A stretch of 64,000 nucleotides of DNA from Aldrovandia affinis (lineage: Eukaryota; Chordata; Actinopteri; Notacanthiformes; Halosauridae): positions 5,561,498-5,625,497 of the forward strand of contig JAINUG010000052.1 in the NCBI GenBank assembly GCA_029706075.1, read 5' to 3'. Below the pieces are notes generated by a model that saw only the letters and a list, made by a program, of their open reading frames with translations, was not told where the DNA came from and did not search any database. Shown here in pieces: positions 1 through 11,406 of this stretch. Position 1 is the stretch's first letter, and each line of letters starts with the position of its first letter. Both the position numbers and the translations under genes were made by a program.

Positions 1-190
1 CCTCGACGGACTCGTGCCGGCTAACCCTCCCCCTTCCCCCGGAGGCGGACAGCCAAACGCCGCCTCCGATCGGACTGGCGACCAGGGCCGGTCTGGTAGA
101 GAAGCGCGTGCCTGTCAGGCAGCGCACACCACACCGGACCAGCCAATGTGTGGTGCGTTAGACTGCTACGCTATCCGCCAGCCCCCTAAA
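1..190 (-). repeat. tRNA-derived SINE (family A), cut by window edge
   Basis: The stretch carries the GC-rich body seen in other copies at 18500, 19300 and 43806, including the hallmark GGCGGACAGCCAAACGCCGCC read here in reverse orientation. The tRNA-like head is on the right, so the copy lies on the minus strand. Its 3' part is missing because the window begins inside it. Family assignment rests on comparison with the copies in this window only. Confidence 0.6.
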
Positions 191-205
191 AAATCTTTTT
201 TCTGT

Positions 206-512
206 GAAAACATCCATCCATTATCTAACCTGCTTATTCCTGGTCAGGGCTGGAACCTATCCCAGCATGCATTGGGCAAATCCATCGCAAGGCACATACA
301 TCTTTCACTCACACACTCATACCTACAGGCAATTTAGACTATCCAATTAGCTTAACGTGCATGTCTTTGGCCTGTGGGAGGAAACCGGAGTACCCGGAAG
401 AAACCCACGTGGACACGGGGAAACTCCACACAGGAAGGCCCCTGCCTCAAACCCGGGACCTTCTTGCTGTGCGGCGACAGTGCTATCCACTGCATCACCG
501 TGCTGCTTAGTG
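206..512 (-). repeat. tRNA-derived SINE (family B)
   Basis: It begins with the CATCCATCCATTATCTAACC motif and contains the block GTGGGAGGAAACCGGAGTAC, common in fish genomes. At the right end the reverse strand shows a degenerate tRNA-like head, with a box A-like TGATGCAGTGG near 490-500. This supports a minus-strand SINE. It is noncoding; short open frames across it are incidental. Confidence 0.6.
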
Positions 513-1495
513 AAAACATATTTTCATTTATTCATTCGCTTCACAAGTCAATAATGAATGGTCAATTTGGCAGATTCCCATATCCAGGTTGACTGCTTGT
601 CATGTATAACATTTAGCATTTAACAGTAGATATAAACTGTAGAATGCTGTAGTTCCTGTTCTTTTTGGCGTGTTGCCAAATATCAAATTGTGAGGGTTTA
701 AAATCTATAAATGCACCCTTATTTCCTGTAAAGTTTTTACAGATGACCGTTTCAGTTCTCTTCACTGGTGCTATTTAAAGTAGTCACAGTTTGCTCAAAC
801 AGTCCTACTGTTTCTAACTTTATGTCATTATTCTGTCTGTCTTTAAAATGACCTGAATTAAATCAACATTTATCTTAAATTTTAATGTAATTTTCACAAA
901 TTAAAAGAATTTTTTTCTTGAAAAACAGCTTGGAGGGTTCAGAAAAATGTGAATTTAATCTTTCTCTCCTCACCAACTCAACTGTTTGTGAAGAGAGAAT
1001 AAAGTGCTTGCATTTATTTGCAATTTATCCTTAACAAACTTAAACTGAATCCACTCCAATCATCTTGCATTTACCTGCTGTCAAGTCATCCAATAAAAGT
1101 AATTAACCATGACTTCAAAGCACGTTGATATTGCCTTTAATTTTTATCACAATACTCAAAAAGCACCAGCAGCTGGTAGCACCATCTGTACATGGTTTCT
1201 GTCGTATCAGAGGACATTGGTGGCCAGCTGTGGTCATCCAGGTTCACCAGCATCGTCCTGCCACCAGTCCCATGAAATGAGGATGTCCTCTGGTCTAACA
1301 TAAATATAAAAACGTAGATACCGCATTGGCTGCTGTTATATGTTGCAGCGATATGTCTGCACGACCACCATATTGGCGCGGGCAAGATCAGGGTCTAAAC
1401 AACCGCATGTGTATTTTGTGTATGATCTTCCCCGTGTCTGAACTGGTTGAATGAGGCATCTGCATATTCATATCTATGTGGCCTAAGGGTAGGTC
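513..1495. other. Intergenic, no feature recognised
   Basis: AT-rich sequence downstream of tpbgl. I see no splice-compatible exons, terminal repeats or known repeat cores. Confidence 0.5.
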
Positions 1496-2047
1496 TGTCA
1501 CGATTGGTACCGGAAAACCAGGTGCGGACCCAGAAATGCAATAATGTCCTTTATTGCGTAAATAACAAGCAATGGTCAAACAGGAGCAATCAGGGCAATA
1601 CAGGCATCCAAAGAGTGGTTGGGGACAGGCAAAGTTGGGGACAGGCAAAGTTCGTTCCAGGCTTCAGCTGTGTCAGAGGCAGGACACGAGGACGCTGGAA
1701 AGTTGTGTAGGCATAAGCAAAGCACAAGACAATCTGGCAACGAACATGGGAAAACGCACAGCTTATATACATTTAGACATAACAAGAAACAATCAGGAAT
1801 TAACACGAATGCAGCTGACTGCAATCAGACACATAAGGAATAAGTGAAAACAATAATACAATGACGAGACAATCTGAAACAAACAGCTTTACTACATCAG
1901 ACATAACGAGAAACAGGTGAAAACAATAATACAATGACGAGACTGGAAACAGGTAAGCAAAAGTAAAAACACGGACTGGACAACTAGGAAAACATGGAAT
2001 AAACTACAAACACCTAATTACGGGGAACATGAACACGAGACGTGACA
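1496..2047 (-). repeat. Solo LTR of an LTR retrotransposon
   Basis: A 552-base block starts TGTCACG and ends CGTGACA, a perfect 7-base inverted terminus with TG...CA ends. The flanking 5-mers are AGGTC and AGGAC, a target duplication with one mismatch. Read on the minus strand, a poly(A)-signal-like AATAAAGGAC lies near the 3' end. It contains two internal duplications: CAATAATACAATGACGAGAC occurs twice about 75 bases apart, and a short unit is repeated near 1620-1650. No internal gag or pol is adjacent, so it is best read as a solo LTR. Confidence 0.6.
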
Positions 2048-3124
2048 AGGACATACCTAAATGCTCTAGCTATGCATGAATGAAATAATTTAAAGATGCC
2101 TTACTAAACCTTTCTGAAGTTAATTAGCAAGAAAAATAGTTTTTTATTAAAAAGGGGCACAATTGGGGTTCATTATCCCCATTGGTTGCATGTGATGTAA
2201 CAGTTATGTAAAAACCTGGAAACAGTGAGGTAGTGGTTCTTGTTTAGGTTTAACCCATTTGTCGGAACCCCTGTTGTACCCTTGAACAACTAACAATCCG
2301 AATAGTACAACTGTATTATATAGTACAACTGTATTATATGCAAAATGTATTCGATTTAAGTTGCCCTGGTTATGGACAATATCTAAGCAAATAATAATAA
2401 TAACAACATTCATAATTAGTAAATTCATAATTTCTGACGTCAGCAGAAACTATGCCATGCATCAGATCCATGTGGTGGTAGTTATAAGTGGTGTACCCCC
2501 CATCCGTAGTGAAGAAATGGGAATGAGAAAAAACAAGCGTTAAATAGGCCTAACTTTAGTTTTATAATCTCATGTTTCCTTGAAATAATTTCTGAGAGGA
2601 AATCGTGAAAACCCTGAATTATGTTTCACATAAACCCATCAATATGTAATGAATACAAATCATATCACAAATGAATTAATGGAGTTTCTAAATTTGTGAA
2701 CATGGCTATCCTATTGAATTAAGACACTTCACAAGCAACGGTATATGCAGGAGGCCTATATGTCTAGTATATTTCATAATTTGATACTGTCTCTGTTATG
2801 CTATAGCTACTGGTACAGTATTTCACAATTCACAAAAGCAAATTAAAAAACTCGTTTCTAGTAAAAAAAATAAAAATAAAAGTAGGCTAGTGTAAATGAA
2901 ACAGTAGAAAAGTATGCCTTACTGGCATGATGTGCAAGATGATTTTTATGTTACCTGTTTGCAAACATTCACCACAATGGCCAGGAAGAAAAACACATAA
3001 GTAACTATTTTACTGTCTCTCGTGCTGTCTAGGCTACAGTTCAGCGGATTCGTTTCGGCGCCTTTAAGATTTTGAATAAGAAAGGCAACAGTAAACGGTA
3101 AACAGCAAAATAAATAATGCACAT
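2048..3124. other. Intergenic and probable tpbgl 3' UTR
   Basis: AT-rich sequence directly after the tpbgl stop. Part is presumably the 3' untranslated region, but no clear polyadenylation signal close to the stop was found on the minus strand. No repeats or exons are recognised. Confidence 0.4.
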
Positions 3125-4189
3125 TTAGACTGCCACATTGTCAAGCCTGTGGTCGGAGTTCTGCTCATATCGGTAGTGGTAATGTTGCATGTGGTCACGG
3201 CATGCTTCTCTGATGTTATTGAGCCACCGTTTGATGCCTTTACCGTTCAAATATAAAACCGTGAGAAATATGACTCCAATGAGAGCTAAAACAATACCAA
3301 GGACCACATACGACATAGTCTCTAAATCCGCATTTTTACAATCCACGTCTTCCTTTTTAAGTCTGAGAACGGGCATTCCATGTTTATCCTGTGGTTCGGA
3401 GCACAGCAAACGAGTAGCGTCGGGACACTGCGAAGAATTCCTCAGCCAATAATACAAAGTCCCGAGTTCGCAGTTGCACTCAAAGGGGTTCGAAGCTAAA
3501 AACACTCGCACGTTCTTATGCTCGGAAAACTGGGAAATATATTCTTTCCCTATAGTGTGAAATGAGTTATTGGTTAGTACGATGGCTGTTAAATTGTGCG
3601 AGTCTAATTTTGCGATAGGTATACCTTTTAGTTTATTTCCTGACAGTTCGAGTCTCCGGAGATTACGCAAACTTTCAGTCGACAGCGCATTTGACAGCTG
3701 CAAACCGGCCAAATTCAACGTGTCATTCAAGCAAAGGTCACGCAGCTCATACAACCCGAAGAAGGCGTGAAGAGAGATGGATCCCAATTGGTTTTTGCTT
3801 AAATCCAGCATTTGTAAGCGAGGTAGTCCCAGGAAGGCGTACGCTTCGATTGTCTGAATGTTGTTGTCAGACAACGAAAGTGTCAATAACTTTAGAGCTG
3901 TGCCGTTGGATGAAAAAGCGCCCCCAATTAAGGACGATATGTTGTTACCGTTGACGATCAAAGTGTGAATCCACTCCGGCAAATCTGTTGGTATCTCTGT
4001 CATATTCAAGTTACTGCAAGTGGCCGTGACGGTATTTTCAATGCAGGCGCAGGACGCTGGGCAGTTTTCGGTCTTGGCCAGCGAAAACAGCACGCACATC
4101 ACCGGCGCCCAGCTAAAACAGCGTTGTTTGGGAATATGGAGCGCGACGTTGCTCTCACAGCAACAATTCCATGCATTTATGTTGTCCAT
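3125..4189 (-). CDS. tpbgl: Trophoblast glycoprotein-like LRR membrane protein
   Basis: A single-exon frame of 354 codons. A hydrophobic leader at about residues 25-38 is followed by a cysteine-rich LRR N-cap (C43, C47, C49, C58), several leucine-rich repeats, a cysteine LRR C-cap (NPFECNC), one membrane span at about 292-313 and a 41-residue cytoplasmic tail. The span and tail (GIVLALIG, LYLNGKGIKRW, CRDHM, YHYRYE) closely match the TPBG/5T4 family, whose members are cell-surface proteins linked to Wnt signalling and migration. Several N-glycosylation sequons are present. I chose the ATG at 4189: the frame extends upstream only to a non-ATG codon, through a pyrimidine tract and CAG that look like a splice acceptor. 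An intronless coding region fits the family. Its position next to slco2b1 favours tpbgl over tpbg; the paralogue call is inference. Confidence 0.88.
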   Translation of the reverse strand: MDNINAWNCCCESNVALHIPKQRCFSWAPVMCVLFSLAKTENCPASCACIENTVTATCSNLNMTEIPTDLPEWIHTLIVNGNNISSLIGGAFSSNGTALKLLTLSLSDNNIQTIEAYAFLGLPRLQMLDLSKNQLGSISLHAFFGLYELRDLCLNDTLNLAGLQLSNALSTESLRNLRRLELSGNKLKGIPIAKLDSHNLTAIVLTNNSFHTIGKEYISQFSEHKNVRVFLASNPFECNCELGTLYYWLRNSSQCPDATRLLCSEPQDKHGMPVLRLKKEDVDCKNADLETMSYVVLGIVLALIGVIFLTVLYLNGKGIKRWLNNIREACRDHMQHYHYRYEQNSDHRLDNVAV

Positions 4190-4216
4190 CTTGAGCCTAT
4201 TCAAGTTGTGTCCCCT
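4190..4216 (-). other. tpbgl: tpbgl 5' UTR segment behind a splice acceptor
   Basis: On the minus strand a run of T followed by ATTCCAG ends at 4217, giving a good acceptor. The 27 bases to the ATG would be untranslated leader. This implies an upstream noncoding exon, which I could not locate. Confidence 0.45.
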
Positions 4217-4650
4217 CTGGAATAAAAAAAAAGTAACCAAACAGCAGCGTGGCGTGTTGTGGGTGAATTATGTTTTTTTTTAAATTAAGACGTCTAGGCT
4301 GGTCATTATTAACTGAAGTGTCGCATTTTCGTTCGTCATGAGTTTTAATTGCAGTTTACAGCAAGTGATGGCTTTTGTGACCAAGGTGTCCTGTTGACGG
4401 CTCATTCTGCAATCTTGTATGTGCGTGGACGTGATCGGTAGCTGTCCACCTGAATTCTCTGGACCAGAGCAAAGCCTCGCCCCTTTGCATTAAAAATGTC
4501 AGCATAGGCAGAGACAGGGTCCTCGCTTTTCTTTGATGAGGACATTTTTTCCATTATAAGCACAATTTAAGGTAGATTTGTAAGATATTAACAATAAGAA
4601 ACGCATTGTAGCAATGTGCTATTATTTACTTTTAGAATAACATAACATTA

Positions 4651-4795
4651 AATATGCCATTTTGCAGACGCTTTTATCGAAAGCAACTTACAGTAGTGAA
4701 TGCAAAAACTTTTCAGTATGCATGGTCCCAATTGGAATCGAACCCAGAAACGTTGTCTTCGCCATGTTTTACCTACTGAACCACATAGAACCACA
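4651..4795 (-). repeat. tRNA-derived SINE (family C, V-SINE-like)
   Basis: On the minus strand the tRNA-like head carries a box B-like GGTTCGATTCC and is followed by a unique spacer and the tail GATAAAAGCGTCTGCAAAATG, which is a diverged V-SINE type 3' core. Related copies lie at 36041 and 42584. Confidence 0.6.
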
Positions 4796-5756
4796 TACCA
4801 CAGAACAAACATATATACCACCACAGGATGTTACATTGACATGACATAGCTATGATTATAAACAAAAAAAGGCATAATATTAATTTATAATCCTTCTTTT
4901 AAACAATAAATGTATTGAATAAATTCACTGTCTTGCACAGTGTGGAACAATTTACAGTATGATGCAGTCAGATGCATCTTAATAACCAAAACATGGACAT
5001 TGTAGAGCTGAAATCAAACAGGATGAATAATGACATAATATGTAATATGATTTCATAAGGAGAATACATTATTGGTGTCATGTGAATTTGACTGATTACA
5101 GTGTTTTTAATATTGGTGAAAATAGATTTTTCTTTTAAACTAGTAATCTGCAGGAATTTTACTGGTTTCTAAAAGGTTAAAGTATTTCAAAGTATGATTT
5201 GACTCAGGTCTGGTAGACACACAATATTTAGCTGACCTTTAACAGAAAGCTGATCCATAAAGTTCCACAACTGGCCTGGCCAGTTTATTCTTCGTCTCTA
5301 CACAGTTTTTATTATGTAACAGTTTACAGTTTTAATAAAAACACATAATGTGATCATCAGACTTTGTATTGCTGTTGTAATCACAGAACATAAGGTGAGA
5401 AACAAACAGAGTATTAACTTTCCAGCTCTGCGTGAGAGGTGGAATTATTTATCAAAGTACGGATCAGTTGGCATGCCATGCTATACTTTGCCCAGTTAAT
5501 GAGGGCAGCACTGTGAAATGTAATAAAGCACAGATCTGGTGCTTCAGTGAAGGACTGACATGTTGTTGTCATTAAGATTTAAACACAGGAAAAACTTTAG
5601 GGTTCATCAGAGGTTACGCGGATCCTATCATTTAAAGCTGCAATCCATTGCACATCCAAATTTTATGTCGCTATCATATTTAGATGTTTGTTAGATGGAT
5701 TTTTTTCCTGACATGGAACATACAGTATATATGGATTATTTATACATATATACATA

Positions 5757-6090
5757 CAGGGCTGGACTGGGACAAAAAATAGGCCCTGTCATTTGGCTCA
5801 GACCGGCCCATCACTAATGAACCAATGGGCCGCTGTCCATTTTGGGGCGGCCGTTCGATGGCAAAAAAAGCATGTGATTGGGCCGGCCCAGTGTCAGTAT
5901 AGAAAATGAACCAATGGGCGCTGTCCATTTTTTTGTTGGCCGTTAGATGATAAAAAAAAACAAAAAACAAATAAAATAATATTTATATTTTTTTAAATTA
6001 AAAATAATAATTATACCGGCCCTACCGGCCCAAAACTAGACCGGCCCACCGGGAATCGGCCCGGTAGACTATATAGCCAGTCCAGCCCTG
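5757..6090. mobile_element. Non-autonomous hAT-like MITE
   Basis: Terminal inverted repeats CAGGGCTGGACTGG and CCAGTCCAGCCCTG are perfect over 14 bases. Flanks TATACATA and CATACATA match at 7 of 8, as expected for an hAT 8-bp duplication, although the AT-rich site weakens this. Internally a block containing GAACCAATGGGC is duplicated in tandem, each with a GGCCG element. No coding capacity. Confidence 0.7.
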
Positions 6091-6109
6091 CATACATATA
6101 TATATATAT

Positions 6110-6680
6110 TGTGGCAGCCGGAAGGGAATAGTGAGAGGCATGGTAATAGAGGGCCGGTATGTGGCAGCATGCTGGCTCCACCCCATGCCCATATTAGGGC
6201 TTCCTGCTCAACGAGCTGCACCTGGGGAGAATCAAAGCGCACCTGAAAGTAATCACGGGGCTGAGTGGCTGTGCTACAAAGAGAGGAGCGGCACTCAGCC
6301 CAGACAGAGTACCACAAGGGAAATCAACCGCAGAGAGTGAGTAGCAAGAGAAGAGTGGATTATAGGGCTGTGTGCCATAACTGTTGTGATTATTGTTTGG
6401 AAAGGAGAACCCGCTTTGTGCAACGAACCTCGACCGTCTGACTACCCCACTGGAAAACCCGCCCTGGACCGTAAGAGAATCTGCTTCCGTGTACCGACCC
6501 CAGCTATCGACCCCGACGATTCTCAAGGATTATGGATTCCCTGCAAACCACCATTGACTCTCTCTCCCCCTTCCCTTTTCCCCTAAAGTTCCAGTTAATA
6601 TTTCATTCCATTGGTTGTGAGTCTCGTTGATTATCTGGCTTGGTTTCGTGGCAACTCCATCCTCCCTGGGGTTTGTCACA
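6110..6680. repeat. LTR-like block (possible solo LTR)
   Basis: The 571-base block starts TGTGGCAGCC and ends GGTTTGTCACA, giving TG...CA ends with imperfect inversion. Composition changes sharply at both borders, from AT microsatellite to GC-rich and back. The flanking 5-mers do not match, so a target duplication is not demonstrated. Could also be part of another repeat class. Confidence 0.35.
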
Positions 6681-6739
6681 GTATACACACGCTGTCAGAG
6701 TTTCCTCCAGTTTCCAAGTGCCTTTTGATGGTGTAGGAA

Positions 6740-6921
6740 AGGACTCACTGCCAAAAAATTTACATTATTTTTCAGTTTTTGGTAACCTAAACTTTTTTTT
6801 AAACCTCTGCCAGTTTACCACTTACCTTTGTACCATTTCAGGTTATTCACTCGACTTGAACTACTTAAATTTCTGTAAAAACTGGAAAATGGGGGTGTTC
6901 TAAAATTTTGACCGATAGTGT
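6740..6921. repeat. Tc1-like terminal repeat remnant
   Basis: The right part, ending in AAATTTTGACCGATAGTGTG, resembles the outer terminal inverted repeat of fish Tc1 elements. No opposite terminus or transposase is nearby, so it is a relic end. Confidence 0.45.
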
Positions 6922-6944
6922 GTATATATATATATAATAACAAA

Positions 6945-7131
6945 CAATAATTGAGTGCATAAGTATTCACCCCTTTTTTCCTAAGACACACCTAAATAAA
7001 CTCTGGTGCAGTCAATTGTCTTTAGAGGTCACATCATTGTTTGATTGTCCACCTGTGTCCATGAAGTAAGAAAATAAAATGTGAAAAATGGCAAAGGGGA
7101 GTGAATACATTTTTTATACCCACTGTATATT
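6945..7131. mobile_element. Tc1-like deletion derivative
   Basis: The left part reads GCATAAGTATTCACCCC, then a conserved CTCTGGTGCAGTCAATTG block. The right part reads GGGGAGTGAATAC and ends CACTGTA. The inverted GGTGAATACTT-type ends and lack of an internal gene fit a short Tc1/mariner derivative. Confidence 0.45.
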
Positions 7132-7980
7132 TACATTTGGGACAACAATCAGCATCAGGTACCCTGTAAGCATCCCTTCTTGACCTGTGGAGGATAATAG
7201 CTGTTGGAGGATATTGTTTATTCTATAACTATGTTATGTGATCATGTTTTAGTGAGGCAGATGTTCCGGGAGCTGGCATTCACCCTGATTTTCTAAAGCA
7301 TAAATGTAAAAAAAGTATTTCTTCTGGATGAATGACAAAATTAATTCAAAGCCTCAGAGAAGCAACGACAATGACAGCAGAGTGGTCATGGGATATGTCT
7401 CCTTTCTTTGGTAAATAGGTTATCTAATCTCCGTTTGTCTTCTGGCCACTCATCTGGTCTTCTGGCCACTTCAGTAAATCATAATTCTGCCAGGTCCGAG
7501 GCATACTACTATCAACACGATAGAGTAAATTAAGTATCTGGATTTCATTATCCTTCTAGCGTGAAAAAAACACTATCATTGTTAATCATTCATTCTCTCA
7601 TTGTCAACAGAATATGCAAGGCATGTACTAGGCCTCAACATGTGTCCTTCACTTTGACATACAAATAAGTGCTATTTTTTTTAGCTAAATGTAAACAACA
7701 CTGTTTTTTTCTCATTTTGGTGGTAAGTGAATTCGCCAAAGGATTTGTGAAAAAAAACTAAAACAGAAACATATTAATTGTTAACTTGATAGAAAGGTTA
7801 AAAATGAATTAATCCAGAACATAGCCTTTAACAGGGGAAATAAGGCAACAGAAATAATCCCATTACTCAAAAATAATGTTGTTTTTTCTGTTGTTTACTC
7901 TCTCAGTACAGAAGCAAGGTAAAGAAGGGAGTTTCTCATAAACTGATAACCCTAACTAACTGTCTGCTCATCTCCTACAG

Positions 7981-8406
7981 AATGACCTGCTTGATCCTAA
8001 CCAATCTGGGTTCAAGGCAGGCCACTCCACAGAGACTGCTCTCCTTGCGGTCACTGAGACTCTTCACGTGGCTAAGTCCCAATCCCTTAGCTCCGTCCTC
8101 CTCCTCCTCGACCTGTCAGCTGCATTCGACACCGTGGACCACCAGATCCTGCTCTCATCTCTCGTCAAGATGGGAATCTCTGGATCTGCATTGACATGGT
8201 TCGAGTCCTACCTGGCTGACTGGTCCTACCAGGTGGCCTGGAGAGGATCCCTCTCCTCTCCCCACACCCTCTCTACCGGAGTCCTGCAGGGCTCGGTGCT
8301 AGGCCCCGTCCTATTCTCCCTGTACACCAAGTCACTTGGTTCTGTTATCTCTGCTTACGGTTTTTCCTATCACTGTTATGCTGATGACACTCAAGACCTC
8401 CTATAA
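7981..8406 (+). pseudogene. L2-type LINE reverse transcriptase fragment
   Basis: An open frame of about 141 codons carries RT motifs in order: SGFKAGHSTETALL, then LLDLSAAFDTVDH (first catalytic Asp), GVLQGSVLGPVLFSLY, and YADDTQ (catalytic YADD box). This order and wording fit the L2/CR1 group of fish LINEs. The frame stops just after YADDTQ. The start has no ATG, and neither the endonuclease nor the 3' end is attached. It is a dead internal fragment; another L2-like piece lies at 52915-53461 on the other strand. Confidence 0.8.
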
Positions 8407-9330
8407 ATCCAGCCATGTGCAACAACACCAGTGCATCTGTGCATCGGAGTTGACAGAGGCAGAGATGCCAGGACGAAAGGACAAACCAGGACCTAGAGAG
8501 CCAGGAAAACCAACACAAGAGAGGTCAAATCACCCTCAAACCAAAGCACAAGAAACATACATAAAATTGCATCATTAGGAGCTACAATTAAATGTGAAAA
8601 TAAATAAATAAAATAAAACCTTCATAAAAAGTCCCAAGTCCGAGCAGCTCAAACTCACCATTGGCTTATCTCCTTTTGCTCATGTACTGATACAGTACCG
8701 TTAAAAATATTCAGTAAGGGATTCAAATACTAAAAGTTAAAATAGAGAAAACCCCCCCAAAAAAAACAGGAGGGGAATTCTGTTGGCCCGTCACTGTTGA
8801 AGCATTTCATTGCGTCATGAAGCCCACAGTGTGGTGCTGAATCCTGGCCATGCCAGTGTCAACTGTGGCTGGCATCCCCTGAAGGGTGGTGCAGCATTGG
8901 GTAGGAAGCATCTTCAGGAAGGCAGGGAGGATTTTGAGCTATGTTGTACCCACAAAATTAATCATCTTTTATTTTACGCCACTGTACTCTGTAAAAATGT
9001 ATGCCACAAAGTTGAACTCAAGTAATATTCAGATGCACCATTTTTTCATGATTTTCATGATAATTAATATTGAGCATTTAAAAAAAAACATTTAGGAAAA
9101 GTGACCAACTGAACAACCTCCTGCCGGCATCTGAAAGACCGCTTTGAAACATCCAAGCTCTTGGAACTGGCTGTTCTCCAATGTCCTCCTTTATGTGAGC
9201 TATAGTGGGTCTAAATGTGTTTGGTAAATGGAGGGGGGTTGGGGGTTAACCAAGCTGTGAAAGAACTGAGTCATGGTTGACTTGAGTTTTATTCAAGTCA
9301 GCTAAACTGTTCTTGACTACGGTTAACACT
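8407..9330. other. Intergenic, no clear feature
   Basis: A mix of AT-rich sequence and a moderately GC-rich piece near 8790-8940 that might be an old repeat. No exon or terminal repeat is recognisable. Confidence 0.4.
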
Positions 9331-9390
9331 TTGTTGTACGTCGCTCTGGATAAGAGCGTCTGCCAAATGCCTGTAATGTAATGTAATGTA
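9331..9390 (+). repeat. V-SINE 3' end
   Basis: The conserved core CGCTCTGGATAAGAGCGTCT followed by GCCAAATG and a TGTAA tract marks a 5'-truncated V-SINE. Confidence 0.7.
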
Positions 9391-9940
9391 TTCAAGATGC
9401 AGTCAGGAAGTATTAAAACAGTCCACATCCTTCCACAGGACCCCAAGGGTAAACCAGGTCCAGACAGGCAGGACTTGGCGGATACACACAGCCTATCTCT
9501 CATCCCTCCTGCCTCCCATGGGTCTGTGACAGCCAGAGACTAAGGACTTTGCAGACGGTGAAACGAATCAGACCCTCTGACTCAGGGGCTTAAGCAGGAC
9601 ATTTCCTTAATGAGCAGTTCAGCCCGTTTCCATAACGCGGCACCTAGCTGCGCCTTACCGTGACCGGCCCTTGGTGCAAGCCTAAACTGTAAGGTAAGAC
9701 AGTGCTGGTTAGCCAAAACAAACCCTGAACTTTATATGTTGCATTATTCTTGGTAAATATTTCTCCATCCTACATATCTATTCAGAATTTTACTCCACAG
9801 CCGTGAACTTAAACATAATTAACCAGCTAGGGAGGTTACTGCTGTAAGATTTCTAGATGCAGATTTTTATTGTACGCCACAGTGCCTTTCAAGCAGTGGT
9901 GGGCCGTCAGGGCCTGCAAGGCCTTCTCTGCTGGCCTAAA

Positions 9941-10469
9941 AAATATCTGAATCACAGACTGATGTTAATTATATTTTGTCCATGAATACTTATTAAATAA
10001 TTCCAAATGGTCTGTCCGCTTCCTTTCATAGCTTTTCCCTGGTTGCGCTGCTTCCAGGCGTGTATTTTCATATTAAAGCATTTAACCAATCACATTTCAG
10101 CCATCATTTGTTGCCAGGGTCAAATAAATCTGCCTGGAGGCCTTCACAATCAGTTCTGCAGGCCCTGTAGCATAAAATAAGTGTTGATCAAACTGTTGCT
10201 TCAACCAATCAGATTTTGAGTTGGGGACACGAAGGCCTTCTAGAAGGCCTAGGTAACGTCAGCGTATTCACACCCTTTGATTGGATAGTCAGAGAGTGTC
10301 TGACTATGATGTAATGTGATTGGTTAAATGCTTTAATATGAAAATACACGTCTGGAAGCAGCGCAACCAGGGGAAAGGCTATGAAAGGAAGTGGACAGAC
10401 CATTTGGAATTATTTAATAAGTATTCATGGATAAAATATAATTAACATCAGTCTGTGATTCAGACATTT
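9941..10469. repeat. Foldback 1 inside the hAT
   Basis: Arms of about 155 bases at 9941-10095 and 10315-10469 are inverted copies with a handful of differences and one indel, around a loop of about 220 bases. The right arm overlaps the start of the transposase remnant, so the left arm is probably a duplicated, inverted piece of element sequence. Confidence 0.85.
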
Positions 10470-10667
10470 GAGCGGACATTTTCAGCCCTAAAGCGAATTA
10501 AAACTTATGCCAGAAATACGACAGGGCAGGCTCGACTTTCAGCATTAGCTTCGATGGTGATAGAAAAGGACTTCTTGATGGAACTGAAACACACAGATAA
10601 TCTGTACGACAGAGTAATTGAACTCTTTTTGAGGAAAGAAAGGAGGATGGATTTTGTGTACAAATAA
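10456..10667 (+). pseudogene. hAT transposase C-terminal (dimerisation) remnant
   Basis: About 70 codons end at a TAA. The motif FERTFSALKRIKTY followed by ARLSALA and LFLRKERRMDF matches the C-terminal hAT dimerisation region seen in ZMYM1-like transposases. There is no N-terminal zinc finger and no catalytic RNase H fold. The frame begins inside the right arm of foldback 1. Confidence 0.75.
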
Positions 10668-10843
10668 TAAGGATTTTTGGTGAGTAAAATGTTGCTATTT
10701 TCCTAAATAATATTGCAATTTTATGAGGTTATTATTGATGGTTTTTTATGTGTGTCGCAGCTGTAGCACCCCGGGTTTGTTTCTTCAGTAAAGGCATTTA
10801 TTCTGGATACACGAGTTATCTATCTGCGATGCAACGGCAACGG

Positions 10844-11292
10844 GTGTCTGTTCGGTTTGTTTTTGCACTTTGTTTATTTATCTTTCTTCAGTCATGTTTC
10901 ATTCTCGTTCTGTTCCCCGTCTGTCATTGTTCCTGTTCGAGGTCCTTGTCTTGTCATGCACTTCGGGAAATTCTATGTTTCGGTTTTTTAGGGAGGAGGA
11001 GGAACGCATAAAGAAATCTGCGTGTGAATAAAGCGGAACTTGAGAAGCGTACAGAGATAGGACGAGAGAGAATGACAGCGATAGTTAGAAGCGTGAGATA
11101 ATTAGTGATTAGTAGTGTTAGTAACTTAATATAAATCCCTAATGTTAGTAGATTAGTTGGTTAGTACTATATACATCTAACTAATATATACAAAGTGTAA
11201 TTCAAAAGTAAGAAGGAAGTGCACAGAATGAGAATGAAACATGACTGAAGAAAGATAAATAAACAAAGTGCAAAAACAAACCGAACAGACAC
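10844..11292. repeat. Foldback 2 inside the hAT
   Basis: Arms of 70 bases at 10844-10913 and 11223-11292 are inverted copies with one mismatch, separated by about 309 bases. It sits entirely between foldback 1 and the right terminus. Confidence 0.85.
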
Positions 11293-11406
11293 TCAAAACA
11301 TAACAATAAGATGGCTTTTATAGCCATAAAATAGTTATTGAGGGGTGGATTGATTCAGACGGAGCACTACTGAAGGCCTAGGTGTGAAATGCACGGCCCG
11401 CCACTG

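Larger units (their letters stand above)
9894..11406 (+). mobile_element. Complete hAT transposon with 8-bp target duplication
   Basis: Termini CAGTGGTGGGCCGT and ACGGCCCGCCACTG are inverted with one mismatch, and CTTTCAAG flanks both sides exactly (9886-9893 and 11407-11414). At 1513 bases it is shorter than a full hAT. It keeps only the C-terminal dimerisation part of a transposase (10456-10667). Two separate long inverted repeats lie inside, so most of the body could fold on itself. It is probably a deletion derivative mobilised in trans. Confidence 0.9.

Noticed and set aside
4190..4240. Extension of tpbgl upstream to 4240
   Set aside because: The upstream codon is TTG, and the added residues translate a pyrimidine tract and splice acceptor.
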